A DNA stretch of 61,439 nt, taken from contig CALEJD010000030.1 in the NCBI GenBank assembly GCA_937898195.1, forward strand, positions 1-61,439, given 5' to 3'. Position numbers and translations under genes: made by a program. Source of the stretch: an uncultured Clostridia bacterium. GTDB lineage: Bacteria > Bacillota > Clostridia > Oscillospirales > Acutalibacteraceae. Positions 1-7,737 of the stretch are shown here, one piece after another. The notes beneath the pieces are model-generated. The model made no database searches. It was not told the origin of the DNA and saw nothing but the letters and a program-made list of their open reading frames with translations. Positions within the stretch are counted from its first letter, which is position 1. Each line of letters starts with the position of its first letter.

Positions 1-221
1 TTGCAAATAGTGTAGCAGCAAGTGCGAATATGTTAGAAGCAAAACTAGTCGTAGCAGCAACAATGAGTGGTTTTACAGCTAGAAAAATAAGTAATTTAAA
101 ACCAAATTGTCCAATATTAGCTGCATGTCCTAATGAAAAAGTTTGTAGAAGTCTAGCCCTTAATTATGGTGTTTACCCAATCGTTGTACCAGTTTTAGAA
201 ACAACTGATAAAATATATAAT
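1..221 (+). pseudogene. pyk: pyruvate kinase C-terminal-domain fragment (host-derived)
   Basis: The frame open from base 3 reads as the C-terminal regulatory domain of pyruvate kinase (phosphoenolpyruvate + ADP to pyruvate + ATP, glycolysis). The blocks AKLVVAATMSGFTARKIS, PNEKVCRSLALNYGVYP and VLETTDKIYN follow the family order: an alanine-rich helix, a T.SG.TAR.IS strand-turn, then NE...R.L.L..GV.P. Resemblance stops at about residue 73, base 221, where fibre-like sequence begins in the same frame. Only the central part of the domain is present, so it cannot be an enzyme. It may be flanking host DNA at an insertion site or an assembly chimera. Confidence 0.85.
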
Positions 222-1028
222 GGTGTTGTTTTAGCGACTGGTTCTACACTTCATTATGTTGTTTATGATAGTACTTTAAATGAAGCGTTTTTAGGAACTG
301 AAACAGATTGTATAGAGGGTGGTGAGCCAAGAACCGTTAATGTTGATTTGTCAACGGGTGAATATAATAAAATAACAATAAAGGTTCAAGCCCCTCTCTC
401 AGATATTACTTGTACTTGGAATAATTTTAATGTCCCATTAACGCAAGAATCTGAAAATGTTTATACAGTTTATGTCAATTCTTCTGTTGGGGAAGTCCTT
501 AATGTTGATGTGGCACAAACGGCGGAACATCCTGCAGCGTCCGCTCAAATAACAACAAATGGTGAAGACATTGAAGAAACGATTGTTTTACCAGAGTTAC
601 CAGATTTTATTCAGCCTATTTTAACGTCTAATGGGACAATAGGTGGTGACAATTTTGCTGTTACTGGCTTTGGTTCATCAGACCAGAATGTTTATAAAGC
701 ATTTGATGGTAATTATTCAACCTATTGGGAATCTACAACAAATTTGGAATTTTATAATCCAGACCCGATTAGAATTTCTGAAATTGTTATAAATTCGGCA
801 GATTCTTCTCACGCTGTAAGTGGGGTTACAATTATGTTTGCTGGTAATGGGGGGCAACTAACCAGTGTGATAAATGTCACAACATCTGTTTCGGGGAATG
901 TCTGTACGGTGACACCAAATACCGTTGGTGGATTCTATGATACTTATGCCGTTGTTCTTGATGGAACAACACCGAGATATATAACTGAAATTACAATAAG
1001 CGGAAAGGTTATGACTAATGCGGGTTAG
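222..1028 (+). CDS. tail fibre/adhesin, C-terminal part (continuation of the gene cut by the window end)
   Basis: About 268 residues of beta-rich, Thr/Asn/Val-rich sequence typical of phage fibres. Residues 1-120 resemble a small beta-sandwich. The last 110 residues (FDGNYSTYWES, then alternating strands and ITEITISGKV) look like an F5/8-type C (discoidin-like) carbohydrate-binding domain. No start codon or ribosome site lies near 222. The frame runs in from the pyruvate kinase fragment, but the gene that ends the window (60765-61439) would join here in frame as ...ITIN|GVVLATG, which is the likelier true N-terminus. It ends 11 bases into the next gene. Confidence 0.7.
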   Translation, partial: GVVLATGSTLHYVVYDSTLNEAFLGTETDCIEGGEPRTVNVDLSTGEYNKITIKVQAPLSDITCTWNNFNVPLTQESENVYTVYVNSSVGEVLNVDVAQTAEHPAASAQITTNGEDIEETIVLPELPDFIQPILTSNGTIGGDNFAVTGFGSSDQNVYKAFDGNYSTYWESTTNLEFYNPDPIRISEIVINSADSSHAVSGVTIMFAGNGGQLTSVINVTTSVSGNVCTVTPNTVGGFYDTYAVVLDGTTPRYITEITISGKVMTNAG

Positions 1029-1245
1029 AATTACAATTAAAGGGAATTTAAACGGTGTTCATTATGTTTGGTCGGAAAAAGCACCAACGGGTGCTATTAT
1101 TGAAGAAATAATCTTTGTTTTGCAACCGACAGATGGGTTTAAATTACGAAAAAAGGGTACAAAAGAATTTCTTGACTTTGTTATATTAAAAGATGGTATT
1201 AAAGAAGAAGATTATGAAGAAGTGGAGATAGAATATGCCGATTGA
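1018..1245 (+). CDS. small fibre-associated protein
   Basis: 75 residues, function unknown. It overlaps the preceding fibre gene by 11 bases and the next by 11, so it is translated within the fibre operon. The pattern HYVWSEKAPTGAIIEEI...L.PTDGFKL matches the gene at 3599 (IVYVGGEVPEGAEILETMEIL.AEDGYDL), so the two are paralogues placed after different fibre genes. The acidic C-terminus ends EEVEIEYAD. A fibre chaperone or small tip protein is possible, but nothing in the sequence proves it. Confidence 0.6.
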   Translation: MRVRITIKGNLNGVHYVWSEKAPTGAIIEEIIFVLQPTDGFKLRKKGTKEFLDFVILKDGIKEEDYEEVEIEYAD

Positions 1246-2677
1246 TAGTCAAGTTGAAGTAAAGCGGGTTAGACTTGTAAAGGGTACTGGTTCTCAAATT
1301 GATGCGGCTCGTCAGGCTGGTGAAATACTTGAAACAGATTTTGTTGCTCAAACAGATGCGCCAGATTTAGTGCCAGAAACAAGAACGATAAATGGTCATC
1401 CATTATCAAGTAATATATCGTTGGATGCTTCTGATGTCGGTGCTGTTGCTTCAAATACAGCTATAACTGGTGCGACAAAGTGTAAAATCACTTATGATAG
1501 CAAAGGTCTTGTGACAGCAGGTGCTGATTTAACTCCTAGTGATATTACGACAGCATTAGGTTATACGCCTTATAATTCTACAAATCCAAGCGGGTACCAA
1601 GCAAACGTAATTGAAACAGTAAAAGTGAACGGAACTGCATTGACACCATCAAGCAAGGCTGTTGATATTATAATTCCAACAAATAACAATCAATTAACTA
1701 ACGGAGCTGGATATATTACGTCATCTGCATTGAATGGATATGCCACTCAAACTTGGGTAGGGCAGCAGGGATATTTGACAAGTACTGCATTAAACGGCTA
1801 TGCAACAGAACAATGGGTCGGGCAACAAGGATATATTACGGGGATTTCATCAAGCGATGTCACAAGTGCGTTGGGATATACACCGTATAATTCAAGTAAT
1901 CCCAATGGATATACTTCTAATGTAGGGACAGTGACTAGCGTTAATAACGTTCAACCTGTTAATGGGAATGTCACCATTTCAATACCGACACAAGTAACGG
2001 AAAACACTGTATCAGGCTGGGGATTTACAAAGAATTTAGGAACTGTCACATCAGTAAATAATGTAAGTCCTGTCAATGGTAATGTGACTTTGAGTATCCC
2101 ATCAGATATTTCTAGTAATAAAGTAAATGGTGCTCCTTTATCAACATCATCTGCTTATTTCTTTGGAGTAAGTGATTCTGCCGCAACTGATGTTGAAAAG
2201 GTTGTTTCAATCCCAAGCATTACGAGTTTAAGTGCGGGGCAATTTATTATTGTGCTTCCAACAGTTACAAGCACTGTTGAAAATTCTACATTAAAGTTGA
2301 ATAACTTTACTGCATATCCTATGCGGTATCAAAACTCTGCTATTACAACATCGACTGACGCTTATGTATGGACAGCGAATACTCCGTCTGTTTTTGTATT
2401 TGATGGAGAATATTGGAGATTTGTTTGTCAGGGGTATAGAAACGTTTATTCTGCGATGAGCGTATCGGAAGGGACAACAGGTACGGCAACAACAAGCCGT
2501 GTAATGAGGGCAGACCGTTTAAAACAAATAATTCAAGACACGACATTAACTGGTATTGATACATCAACAAGCGGTACTGTTGTTGCTACTGACACAATAA
2601 CACAAGGCATTGGTAAATTACAGGCTCAGATTGGTAGTATTGAAACAGCATTACACACAATAAATTCTGGGAGTTAG
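1235..2677 (+). CDS. tail fibre protein with GYTPYN and coiled repeats
   Basis: 480 residues. The N-terminus (VRLVKGTGSQIDAAR..GEI) resembles fibre attachment segments. The middle holds repeats common in trimeric phage fibres: ALGYTPYNSTNPSGY (about residues 110 and 210), SALNGYATQTWVGQQGY three times (about 165-200), and GTVTSVNNVQPVNGNVTI twice (about 230-285). The C-terminal part (GTTGTATTSRVMRADRLKQII, then IGKLQAQIGSIETAL) looks like a receptor-facing head followed by a short coiled coil. It likely forms a trimeric shaft. Host specificity is inference. Confidence 0.8.
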   Translation: MPIDSQVEVKRVRLVKGTGSQIDAARQAGEILETDFVAQTDAPDLVPETRTINGHPLSSNISLDASDVGAVASNTAITGATKCKITYDSKGLVTAGADLTPSDITTALGYTPYNSTNPSGYQANVIETVKVNGTALTPSSKAVDIIIPTNNNQLTNGAGYITSSALNGYATQTWVGQQGYLTSTALNGYATEQWVGQQGYITGISSSDVTSALGYTPYNSSNPNGYTSNVGTVTSVNNVQPVNGNVTISIPTQVTENTVSGWGFTKNLGTVTSVNNVSPVNGNVTLSIPSDISSNKVNGAPLSTSSAYFFGVSDSAATDVEKVVSIPSITSLSAGQFIIVLPTVTSTVENSTLKLNNFTAYPMRYQNSAITTSTDAYVWTANTPSVFVFDGEYWRFVCQGYRNVYSAMSVSEGTTGTATTSRVMRADRLKQIIQDTTLTGIDTSTSGTVVATDTITQGIGKLQAQIGSIETALHTINSGS

Positions 2678-2679
2678 AT

Positions 2680-3579
2680 ATGTCCATATCAAGCGAATTG
2701 ACAAAACTTAATACAAATATGCAAAATGCCTATACGGCAGTAAATAATAAGGGTGGAACATTACCTGCTTCGCAAAATATGGATAATTTAGCAACTGCGA
2801 TAGGAAGTATTCCTAGTGGTTCTAGTGGTTATACAGAACTTCCATCATATCAAGTAGTAAATGGAGTGGCTAGTAGAAGAAGCGGTGCTTTAACAGGTAA
2901 TGAGTTTAGTAATATAACAAGCGTTGGTACTTATGGACTTTATATGGCTTTTGAGCGTTGTGAAGAATTAACAGGGTTTGTAGATTTATCATCATTAACA
3001 AGTGTGGGGGAAAGAGGGTTTTATAATGCTTTTGCTTATTGTTATGGATTAACAAGTGTAGATTTATCATCATTAACAAGCGTTAGTACTTATGGATTTT
3101 ATGGGGCTTTTTATATTTGTTCTGGATTAACAAGTATAGATTTATCATCATTAACAAGCGTTGGCTCTAGTGGACTTTATAGTGCTTTTTCTAGTTGTAC
3201 AAAATTAACGAGTGTAAATTTCCCATCATTAACAAGTATTGATGGTAGTGGACTTTCTAATGTTTTTTCTAGTTGTACAGAATTAAAGAGTGTAAGTTTT
3301 CCAGCATTAACAAGTATTGGTGGTAGTGGACTTTATTACGCTTTTTCTTATTGTTCTAAAATAACAGATGTTTATTTTAATTCTTTAACAACAACATCTT
3401 TTGGCTCTTATACAGACCAATTCCAAAATATGTTATCTAGTACAGGAAGAACCGTGACACACACTTTACATTTTCCAAGTAATCTTCAAAGCACAATACA
3501 AGGTTTAACTGGCTATCCAACATTTAGTGGCACATCAGGCTATGTCGTATGTGCTTTCGACCTTCCTGCCACTTCGTGA
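2680..3579 (+). CDS. fibre-associated protein with BspA-like leucine-rich repeats
   Basis: 299 residues. Residues 1-50 (ELTKLNTNMQNAYTAVNNKG, then QNMDNLATAI) are a coiled anchor segment seen in many gut-phage fibre proteins. Residues 70-235 contain about seven 23-residue repeats of the type LTSVG..GLY.AF..C..LTS.DL, a BspA/LRR_5-like surface solenoid. The C-terminal 50 residues form a cap. It starts 3 bases after the upstream fibre stop. The gene cut by the right end of the window (60765) has the same repeat type and cap motif, so these are related adhesins. Confidence 0.75.
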   Translation: MSISSELTKLNTNMQNAYTAVNNKGGTLPASQNMDNLATAIGSIPSGSSGYTELPSYQVVNGVASRRSGALTGNEFSNITSVGTYGLYMAFERCEELTGFVDLSSLTSVGERGFYNAFAYCYGLTSVDLSSLTSVSTYGFYGAFYICSGLTSIDLSSLTSVGSSGLYSAFSSCTKLTSVNFPSLTSIDGSGLSNVFSSCTELKSVSFPALTSIGGSGLYYAFSYCSKITDVYFNSLTTTSFGSYTDQFQNMLSSTGRTVTHTLHFPSNLQSTIQGLTGYPTFSGTSGYVVCAFDLPATS

Positions 3580-3598
3580 TTATTAAAAGGAGAATAAG

Positions 3599-3835
3599 AT
3601 GTACATTACAGAAACATATAAATACAAGAAAGACGGAATTGTTTATGTTGGTGGAGAGGTGCCAGAGGGCGCTGAAATCCTTGAAACAATGGAAATCCTT
3701 AACGCAGAGGATGGATATGATTTAATCCGCATCCACGATAATGAGAATATGGGGGCTAATGTGTGGATTAGAGCTGGAGATTTGGTTAAGAACTATCGTG
3801 AAAAAAAACACGTTGAGCCTGAACCACAAGAATAA
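3599..3835 (+). CDS. small fibre-associated protein, paralogue of the 1018 gene
   Basis: 78 residues with an acidic tail (HVEPEPQE). Preceded by AAAGGAG 8 bases before the ATG. The IVYVGGEVPEGAEIL block aligns with the 75-residue protein at 1018. It is the last gene of the fibre block before the gene-less region at 3836. No enzymatic motif is visible. A role in fibre folding or attachment is a guess based on position only. Confidence 0.6.
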   Translation: MYITETYKYKKDGIVYVGGEVPEGAEILETMEILNAEDGYDLIRIHDNENMGANVWIRAGDLVKNYREKKHVEPEPQE

Positions 3836-3839
3836 AAAA

Positions 3840-3861
3840 GGCTGGTGGGAAAAATCCAGCC
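3840..3861 (-). terminator. hairpin with the layout of a minus-strand terminator
   Basis: GGCTGG at 3840-3845 pairs with CCAGCC at 3856-3861. Six A residues lie immediately 5' on the plus strand (3834-3839). Read on the minus strand this is stem plus U-run. On the plus strand the stem is followed by CTAAAAAG, a poor U-tract. It sits right after the last fibre gene, so it may also end plus-strand fibre transcripts with help from a factor. Confidence 0.5.
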
Positions 3862-4106
3862 CTAAAAAGATGTGAACAAAAAACATCGTAGCCTACACAT
3901 ACTTTTTAACAGAGGAATAAACCAAGGCTACAATATATATATAGCATTTAAAAATCGGTTTGTCAAATGGCGGCTAGGTGAACATCCTAACCGCCTAAAC
4001 AAATGAAACACTCTGAAAGGAAATGAAACAAACCTTAAGAGCAATTATATATATAACATAAAATTTTAAAAATGTCAAATTAAAAAGTTGCTTAAAATAT
4101 ACAAAC
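3862..4106 (+). other. gene-less structured stretch
   Basis: No credible ORF. Three hairpins are visible: GATGT/ACATC (3869-3887), GTAGCC/GGCTAC closing 3888-3931, and a 10-bp stem with one mismatch GGCGGCTAGG/CCTAACCGCC (3969-3995, loop TGAACAT). The text after it (AAACAAATGAAAC, then CTGAAAGG) matches the leader ends of the early units but leads into no gene. This looks like a relict early leader or a small noncoding RNA. An AT-only stretch follows up to the promoter at 4107. Confidence 0.5.
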
Positions 4107-4182
4107 AAAATCAATAGTTTATGATTTTTTTTAAAAAAAATACAAAAAAATAGTGGATTTTTTTAAAAAAATATATTATGTA
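4107..4182 (+). promoter_or_regulatory. early-type promoter unit A
   Basis: AAAATCAATAGTTTATGA plus a T-run at 4107-4132 is nearly identical to 7844. It is followed by -35 TGGATT (4154), a 17-base spacer and -10 TATGTA (4177) inside the shared block ATATATTATG. The start would fall near 4189, about 20 bases before the first early gene. Confidence 0.6.
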
Positions 4183-4209
4183 AAGAATTGCAAATGAAAG
4201 GAGTAAAAA

Positions 4210-4482
4210 ATGAACCGATTTGACATTACGGATAAAATGTTATATAAAAATGGTGTTGGACAGGAGTCTAACATTAATTTGGAGAAAACAATGGAGAAAG
4301 AAATATCTGATATTTTTTCAAAACATTACAGTAGAATGATAAATGACTTATCACAGATAGTTGGATTTACTCCTGTGATGAAGGTCGTTATTTCTAATTC
4401 TATGCGTTGTTTGGAAGACGATATTTTGGAGATTAAAGGAGAAAAAAATGCAGTTCAGAACAACCAAAAAATTGATTATTGA
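4210..4482 (+). CDS. hypothetical early protein
   Basis: 90 residues, unrecognised. First gene after early promoter A, with the shared leader end CAAATGAAAGGAG 8 bases before the ATG. Mostly helical and charged, no transmembrane segment. The C-terminus overlaps the next gene by 35 bases, so the two are probably co-translated. Its place before the replication gene suggests a replication or takeover role, but nothing in the sequence shows one. Confidence 0.6.
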   Translation: MNRFDITDKMLYKNGVGQESNINLEKTMEKEISDIFSKHYSRMINDLSQIVGFTPVMKVVISNSMRCLEDDILEIKGEKNAVQNNQKIDY

Positions 4483-5125
4483 TGAGCAAAAACTAAACGT
4501 TCTTATTCGTTTGGGCTGTCCAGATGATAGATTACTATCTGTTATTAAAACTGGTAAATTTGAAAAAACCGGTGACCAAATAATTGATGAAATACTTGAA
4601 TGTTTTGTTGATAGGAAAGAGTTTAAAAATTGGGGTGGAAATCACAATCCAAAAGGAATAAATAATTGTAAAAAAAGAAAAAATAGAGGTCAAGTTGACC
4701 ATCAAGTTGAAAACCAAGATGGAAGTCAAAATGGTGGTCAAGTTGTAGATAAAGATAAAGATAAAGAAAAGAATAAGATTAAACAAAAAAACAAATATTC
4801 TGAAATAAAAAAAGATTCTCTAATGACTAAATATCAGGATTTGAGAGAATCTATGGAAAGGTGGTTACAATATAAACAAGAAAAAAAGGAAAGTTATACT
4901 GATGTTGGGCTGGAAGATTGTTTTGAAAAATTACAAAAATTATCTGGTGGGGACAAAGAATTAGCTATGGCTATTGTAAAACAAAGCACATCAAATAACT
5001 GGTCTGGATTATTCCAACTAAAGGATAATAAACAAAACCAACAAAAAGAAACAACCTTTCAACGAAATATAAGAATAATGAGAGAAATGGAGGAAGAAAA
5101 CAATGCTAACGAAAGTCTGTTTTGA
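4448..5125 (+). CDS. replisome organiser-like replication protein
   Basis: 225 residues. Residues 1-75 are an N-terminal DNA-binding-like part. Residues 75-120 are a low-complexity linker with GQVDHQV/GGQVV repeats and a K/D run (DKDKDKEKNKIK). Residues 130-200 end in AIVKQSTSNNWSGLFQLK, the pattern seen at the C-terminus of DnaD/DnaT-like and phage replisome organiser proteins that load the host helicase. With no phage polymerase in the window, recruiting host replication enzymes fits. Family assignment is by architecture only. Confidence 0.6.
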   Translation: MQFRTTKKLIIDEQKLNVLIRLGCPDDRLLSVIKTGKFEKTGDQIIDEILECFVDRKEFKNWGGNHNPKGINNCKKRKNRGQVDHQVENQDGSQNGGQVVDKDKDKEKNKIKQKNKYSEIKKDSLMTKYQDLRESMERWLQYKQEKKESYTDVGLEDCFEKLQKLSGGDKELAMAIVKQSTSNNWSGLFQLKDNKQNQQKETTFQRNIRIMREMEEENNANESLF

Positions 5126-5582
5126 TAGATGTATGAATACGCTTCTAATTTTTGGCGATGTTCCAGTTGATAAAGAAAAGAATAGTTTGTTTTATAATTT
5201 AATGAAAAACGATTTTGAAGATAAAGAATTTTCTATTATATCTGAAAATATCTGTAAGACGGAAACACTTTATGGTAAATACCCAACACCAAAGATGTTT
5301 TATGACCGTAAGCCAAAAGATAAAAGCAATATGGTTATGATTATTGAGGGGCAGTTTTATTTGGATGATACTATGCCAGAGTATAAAGATTATCTTGTAG
5401 GCGCATCAGATGAAGAAGTAGAACGGATTTGGAAATGGATATTTGAAAACAAATATGGAGAGGAAGTTAGTAAAGATTGGATAATTGAAAGAATTAAACA
5501 GTTTAGGAAACCAATAGAACGGGAAGAAATTGGTTTTAATGGGATTAAAATGATTGATTGTATTAAAAGGATGCCGAAATGA
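5103..5582 (+). CDS. hypothetical protein next to the replication gene
   Basis: 159 residues, overlapping the replisome organiser-like gene by 23 bases, with GGAGG ahead of the ATG. Acidic, with a central YPTPKMFYD segment and a Trp-rich helix (ERIWKWIFENKYG). No known motif is recognised. Tight coupling makes a partner in replication initiation, such as a helicase loader, a reasonable guess. Confidence 0.55.
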   Translation: MLTKVCFDRCMNTLLIFGDVPVDKEKNSLFYNLMKNDFEDKEFSIISENICKTETLYGKYPTPKMFYDRKPKDKSNMVMIIEGQFYLDDTMPEYKDYLVGASDEEVERIWKWIFENKYGEEVSKDWIIERIKQFRKPIEREEIGFNGIKMIDCIKRMPK

Positions 5583-6016
5583 GTTGTTTTTATATCAATG
5601 GGATTGGATTAAAAAGATATTGTGAAGATAATAATATCAAATACTCAAAGGTTTATTTTTGGATAAACAAGGGGTTGTCAGTAGAAGATAGTATAAAAAA
5701 GGCTTTATCAAAAACAAATTATCCACAAACAAAATGGATAAAGGATGGGCAAAGCGTTTATCATATTTGTAAGAAAAATGGGATTTTATATAATTCTGTT
5801 GTAAAATTTATTAAAAGGGGGGTTGGTATTGAAAAGGCAATTAAAATTGTTGGAGATAAAGTATATAAAAGGGGACGCCCATCAAAATATGTATATAATG
5901 GGGTAGGGTTGTTATCTTATTGTAAGAAAAACAATCTGGATTATATGAATGTTTTTTATTATATAAAAAAGGGATTGTCGATTAAAGAAGCGATTGAAAG
6001 GGTTAAAAATGTTTGA
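5579..6016 (+). CDS. repeat protein of NUMOD1/IENR1-like DNA-binding modules
   Basis: 145 residues made of three copies of a 45-residue unit (GIGLKRYCEDNNIKYSKVYF; QSVYHICKKNGILYNSVVKF; GVGLLSYCKKNNLDYMNVFY), each followed by I.KG.S.E.AI. These are helix-turn-helix modules found on homing endonucleases, but no nuclease domain is attached. It overlaps the upstream stop (ATGA). It could be a relict of a homing gene or a small DNA-binding regulator. Confidence 0.6.
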   Translation: MSCFYINGIGLKRYCEDNNIKYSKVYFWINKGLSVEDSIKKALSKTNYPQTKWIKDGQSVYHICKKNGILYNSVVKFIKRGVGIEKAIKIVGDKVYKRGRPSKYVYNGVGLLSYCKKNNLDYMNVFYYIKKGLSIKEAIERVKNV

Positions 6017-6224
6017 AGTAGGAGAGATGGTAGAATTTTGGTTGCCAGATGGCAATAAGTTTAGATATGGGAAAATAGTCAGAAAACAGCGTGATATTTG
6101 CATTATTGTATCAAATATGTTAAAAAGAAGAAGGATATATAAGATTAAAGAAAGCCAATTAAGTAATTATAGGGGGGAGGTCTATTATGGAAAACCAAAA
6201 AATAATAATAGGATGTTTGGTTAG
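6009..6224 (+). CDS. small SH3-like hypothetical protein
   Basis: 71 residues starting at ATG 6009, inside the upstream stop. The earlier in-frame ATG at 5994 would lie deeper in the previous gene. Strand-rich: GEMVEFWLPDGNKFRYGKIV..R..CIIVSN. It resembles the 57-residue protein that follows, suggesting an old tandem duplication of a small beta-barrel protein. Function unknown. Confidence 0.55.
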   Translation: MFEVGEMVEFWLPDGNKFRYGKIVRKQRDICIIVSNMLKRRRIYKIKESQLSNYRGEVYYGKPKNNNRMFG

Positions 6225-6360
6225 ATTTTCTGTAAAAAAGACAATGCCAGCAAAAACAGGACAGGTTGTTGTGTTATATGGAGATGGAACGGCAGATGTT
6301 TATGTAATGGATGAATTAAAGATTTATAAGGTTTTAATTAGTAAATTGAGAAAGATATAA
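6187..6360 (+). CDS. 57-residue SH3-like protein
   Basis: Short gene with a good ribosome site (GGGGGGAGG 6174-6181) before ATG 6187. It overlaps the previous gene by 38 bases. LVRFSVKKTMPAKTGQVV, then DGTADVYV and ELKIYKV, mirrors the upstream small protein. A single beta-barrel-like fold is likely. Function not known. Confidence 0.5.
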   Translation: MENQKIIIGCLVRFSVKKTMPAKTGQVVVLYGDGTADVYVMDELKIYKVLISKLRKI

Positions 6361-6379
6361 AACAAGACAGGGGGATAGT

Positions 6380-6688
6380 ATGGAATTAGAATTTATTTTA
6401 CATTGCGAACCGCCAAAGCATACAGCACAGGGGTCAAGCACTATTTTAAAGAATTTTAAGACGGGGAAGTTTTTTATTGGTAAAAAAGCCAACTCTAACG
6501 CCATACAAGCAAAGAACGAGTTAATGTGGTTGCTTATGCCTCATAGACCACAAAAACCGCTAGAGGGTGCTATTAAACTTGAAATAGACCTATTTTATTC
6601 GTGGAGGAAAAGCGAAACAAAGAAAAATCGTGAAAAAGGTCAAATGCCTGTTATAACAAAGCCAGATTTAGATAACTGGGTAATTTGA
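6380..6688 (+). pseudogene. rusA: RusA Holliday-junction resolvase, 5' part (interrupted)
   Basis: 102 codons cover the N-terminal two thirds of RusA, a dimeric resolvase of four-way junctions. The hallmark TKPDLDNW, carrying catalytic aspartates, is present and followed by VI-stop. The rest of the family pattern (FW.DDAQV...) resumes at 7738 after the homing-endonuclease cassette. About eight codons of the helix joining the two parts are missing. The promoter of the inserted cassette (TTGACA at 6685) overlaps the stop of this fragment. Confidence 0.8.
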
Positions 6689-6713
6689 CAATTATTTAAA
6701 AATAATATATAAT
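6685..6713 (+). promoter_or_regulatory. consensus promoter of homing-endonuclease cassette 1
   Basis: TTGACA (6685-6690), exactly 17 bases, TATAAT (6708-6713): a perfect sigma-70-type consensus. It begins at the breakpoint in rusA, so it arrived with the cassette. The same layout lies before the HNH gene at 48375. Confidence 0.8.
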
Positions 6714-6719
6714 AATTTT

Positions 6720-6766
6720 GTGGCTAGGATGTGCACCCCGAAAAGCAGAACCTTACTGCCTGCCAC
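6720..6766 (+). ncRNA. 47-nt structured leader, copy 1
   Basis: Starts 6 bases after the -10. GTGG...AGG (6720-6728) pairs with CCTGCCAC (6759-6766). An inner hairpin GCAG/CTGC encloses a 7-base loop, preceded by the single-stranded-looking GAAAAG. Copy 2 at 48296 has the same length, outer stem and GAAAAG, but its inner stem is GTATG/CATAC, a compensatory change. I do not recognise a known riboswitch or RNA family. Confidence 0.6.
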
Positions 6767-6799
6767 AATGAATTTAAAGGTCTACAAAAGGAGTAGATT

Positions 6800-7735
6800 A
6801 TGACGGCAAAAAAAAGAGTTTCAGACGAAGATATATTAAAATCTTATTATGCAACACATAATGTCTGGAAAACAGCAAAAGATGTTGGAATTTGTGGACA
6901 AAGTGTTTGGGAAAGATTAAAAAGATTAAATATAAAAGAATGTACAAATAATGTTTTATCGGAAGAAGATAAAAATAGAATAAAAGAATTTTATATGATG
7001 GGATTTACAACAGGTGATGGAAAATTAGAGGATTTTTGTAAAAGTATTGGTAGAACAAAACAATTTGTGTGTAGATATGCAAAATCAGTTGGTCTTACTT
7101 CTTATAAAAGAACTTATTGTGAAAAATTAAAAAAAAGAATATCTATTATAGCAAAAGAACAAATAAAAAAATATGGTCACCCAAAAGGAATGTTGGGGAA
7201 ACATCATTCTAACAAAACAAAAGAAAAATTATCTAAAAAACATATTGATTTTTATAAAAATAAAGAAAATAAAAAGAGGTGTTTAATGTGGATAGAAAAA
7301 GGGTTAAAAACAAAAATAAAAAATTATGGTAAAATTGTTGTAAATACAAGAGAAAAATGTTCTTGGAAAGCAGGATGGAGAGAAATAGGTGGAAAACGAA
7401 AATATTTTAGGAGTAAATGGGAAGCTAATTATGCTCGTTATTTAGAGTGGTTAAAAGAGCATAATCAAATAAAGGAATGGCAACACGAGAACAAAACATT
7501 TTGGTTTGATGGGATAAAAAGAGGTTGTCGGTCTTATTTGCCAGATTTTGAGGTTGAAAATAATAATGGAACAATAGAATATCACGAAGTAAAGGGATGG
7601 TATGATGATAGAAGTAAAACAAAAGTAAAAAGGATGGCTAAATATTATCCAGAAGTAAAACTGATAATAATTTTTCAAAAACAGTATAATGAGATAAAGA
7701 ATAAAGTTGGGGGGCTTATAAAAGGTTGGGAATAA
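6800..7735 (+). CDS. homing endonuclease-like protein (HTH + NUMOD3-like + PD-(D/E)XK-like)
   Basis: 311 residues, starting 8 bases after AAAGGAG. Residues 5-45 and 50-100 are helix-turn-helix modules (SDEDILKSYYATHNVWKTAK). About 130-150 is NUMOD3-like (HPKGMLGKHHSNKTKEKL). About 200-285 looks like a PD-(D/E)XK nuclease: SKWEANYARYLEWL, then PDFEV, then YHEVKGWY. It interrupts rusA, has its own promoter and leader, and ends three bases before rusA coding resumes, leaving no room for a group I intron 3' half. Likely a mobile free-standing homing gene. Exact nuclease class is inferred. Confidence 0.7.
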   Translation: MTAKKRVSDEDILKSYYATHNVWKTAKDVGICGQSVWERLKRLNIKECTNNVLSEEDKNRIKEFYMMGFTTGDGKLEDFCKSIGRTKQFVCRYAKSVGLTSYKRTYCEKLKKRISIIAKEQIKKYGHPKGMLGKHHSNKTKEKLSKKHIDFYKNKENKKRCLMWIEKGLKTKIKNYGKIVVNTREKCSWKAGWREIGGKRKYFRSKWEANYARYLEWLKEHNQIKEWQHENKTFWFDGIKRGCRSYLPDFEVENNNGTIEYHEVKGWYDDRSKTKVKRMAKYYPEVKLIIIFQKQYNEIKNKVGGLIKGWE

Positions 7736-7737
7736 CA

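Noticed and set aside
222..1028. Genuine pyruvate kinase-fibre fusion protein
   Set aside because: Only part of the pyruvate kinase C domain is present, cut mid-domain, and the far end of the window supplies a better N-terminus. Kept as a finding about the joint instead.
1235..3579. CRISPR array in repetitive fibre genes
   Set aside because: Repeats are coding, in frame, of unequal length and diverged. No spacer-like regular units.
6689..7737. Group I intron in rusA
   Set aside because: The nuclease ORF reaches to within three bases of the resumed rusA sequence and a consensus promoter starts at the left joint, leaving no room for conserved intron core elements. Missing codons also argue against precise splicing.
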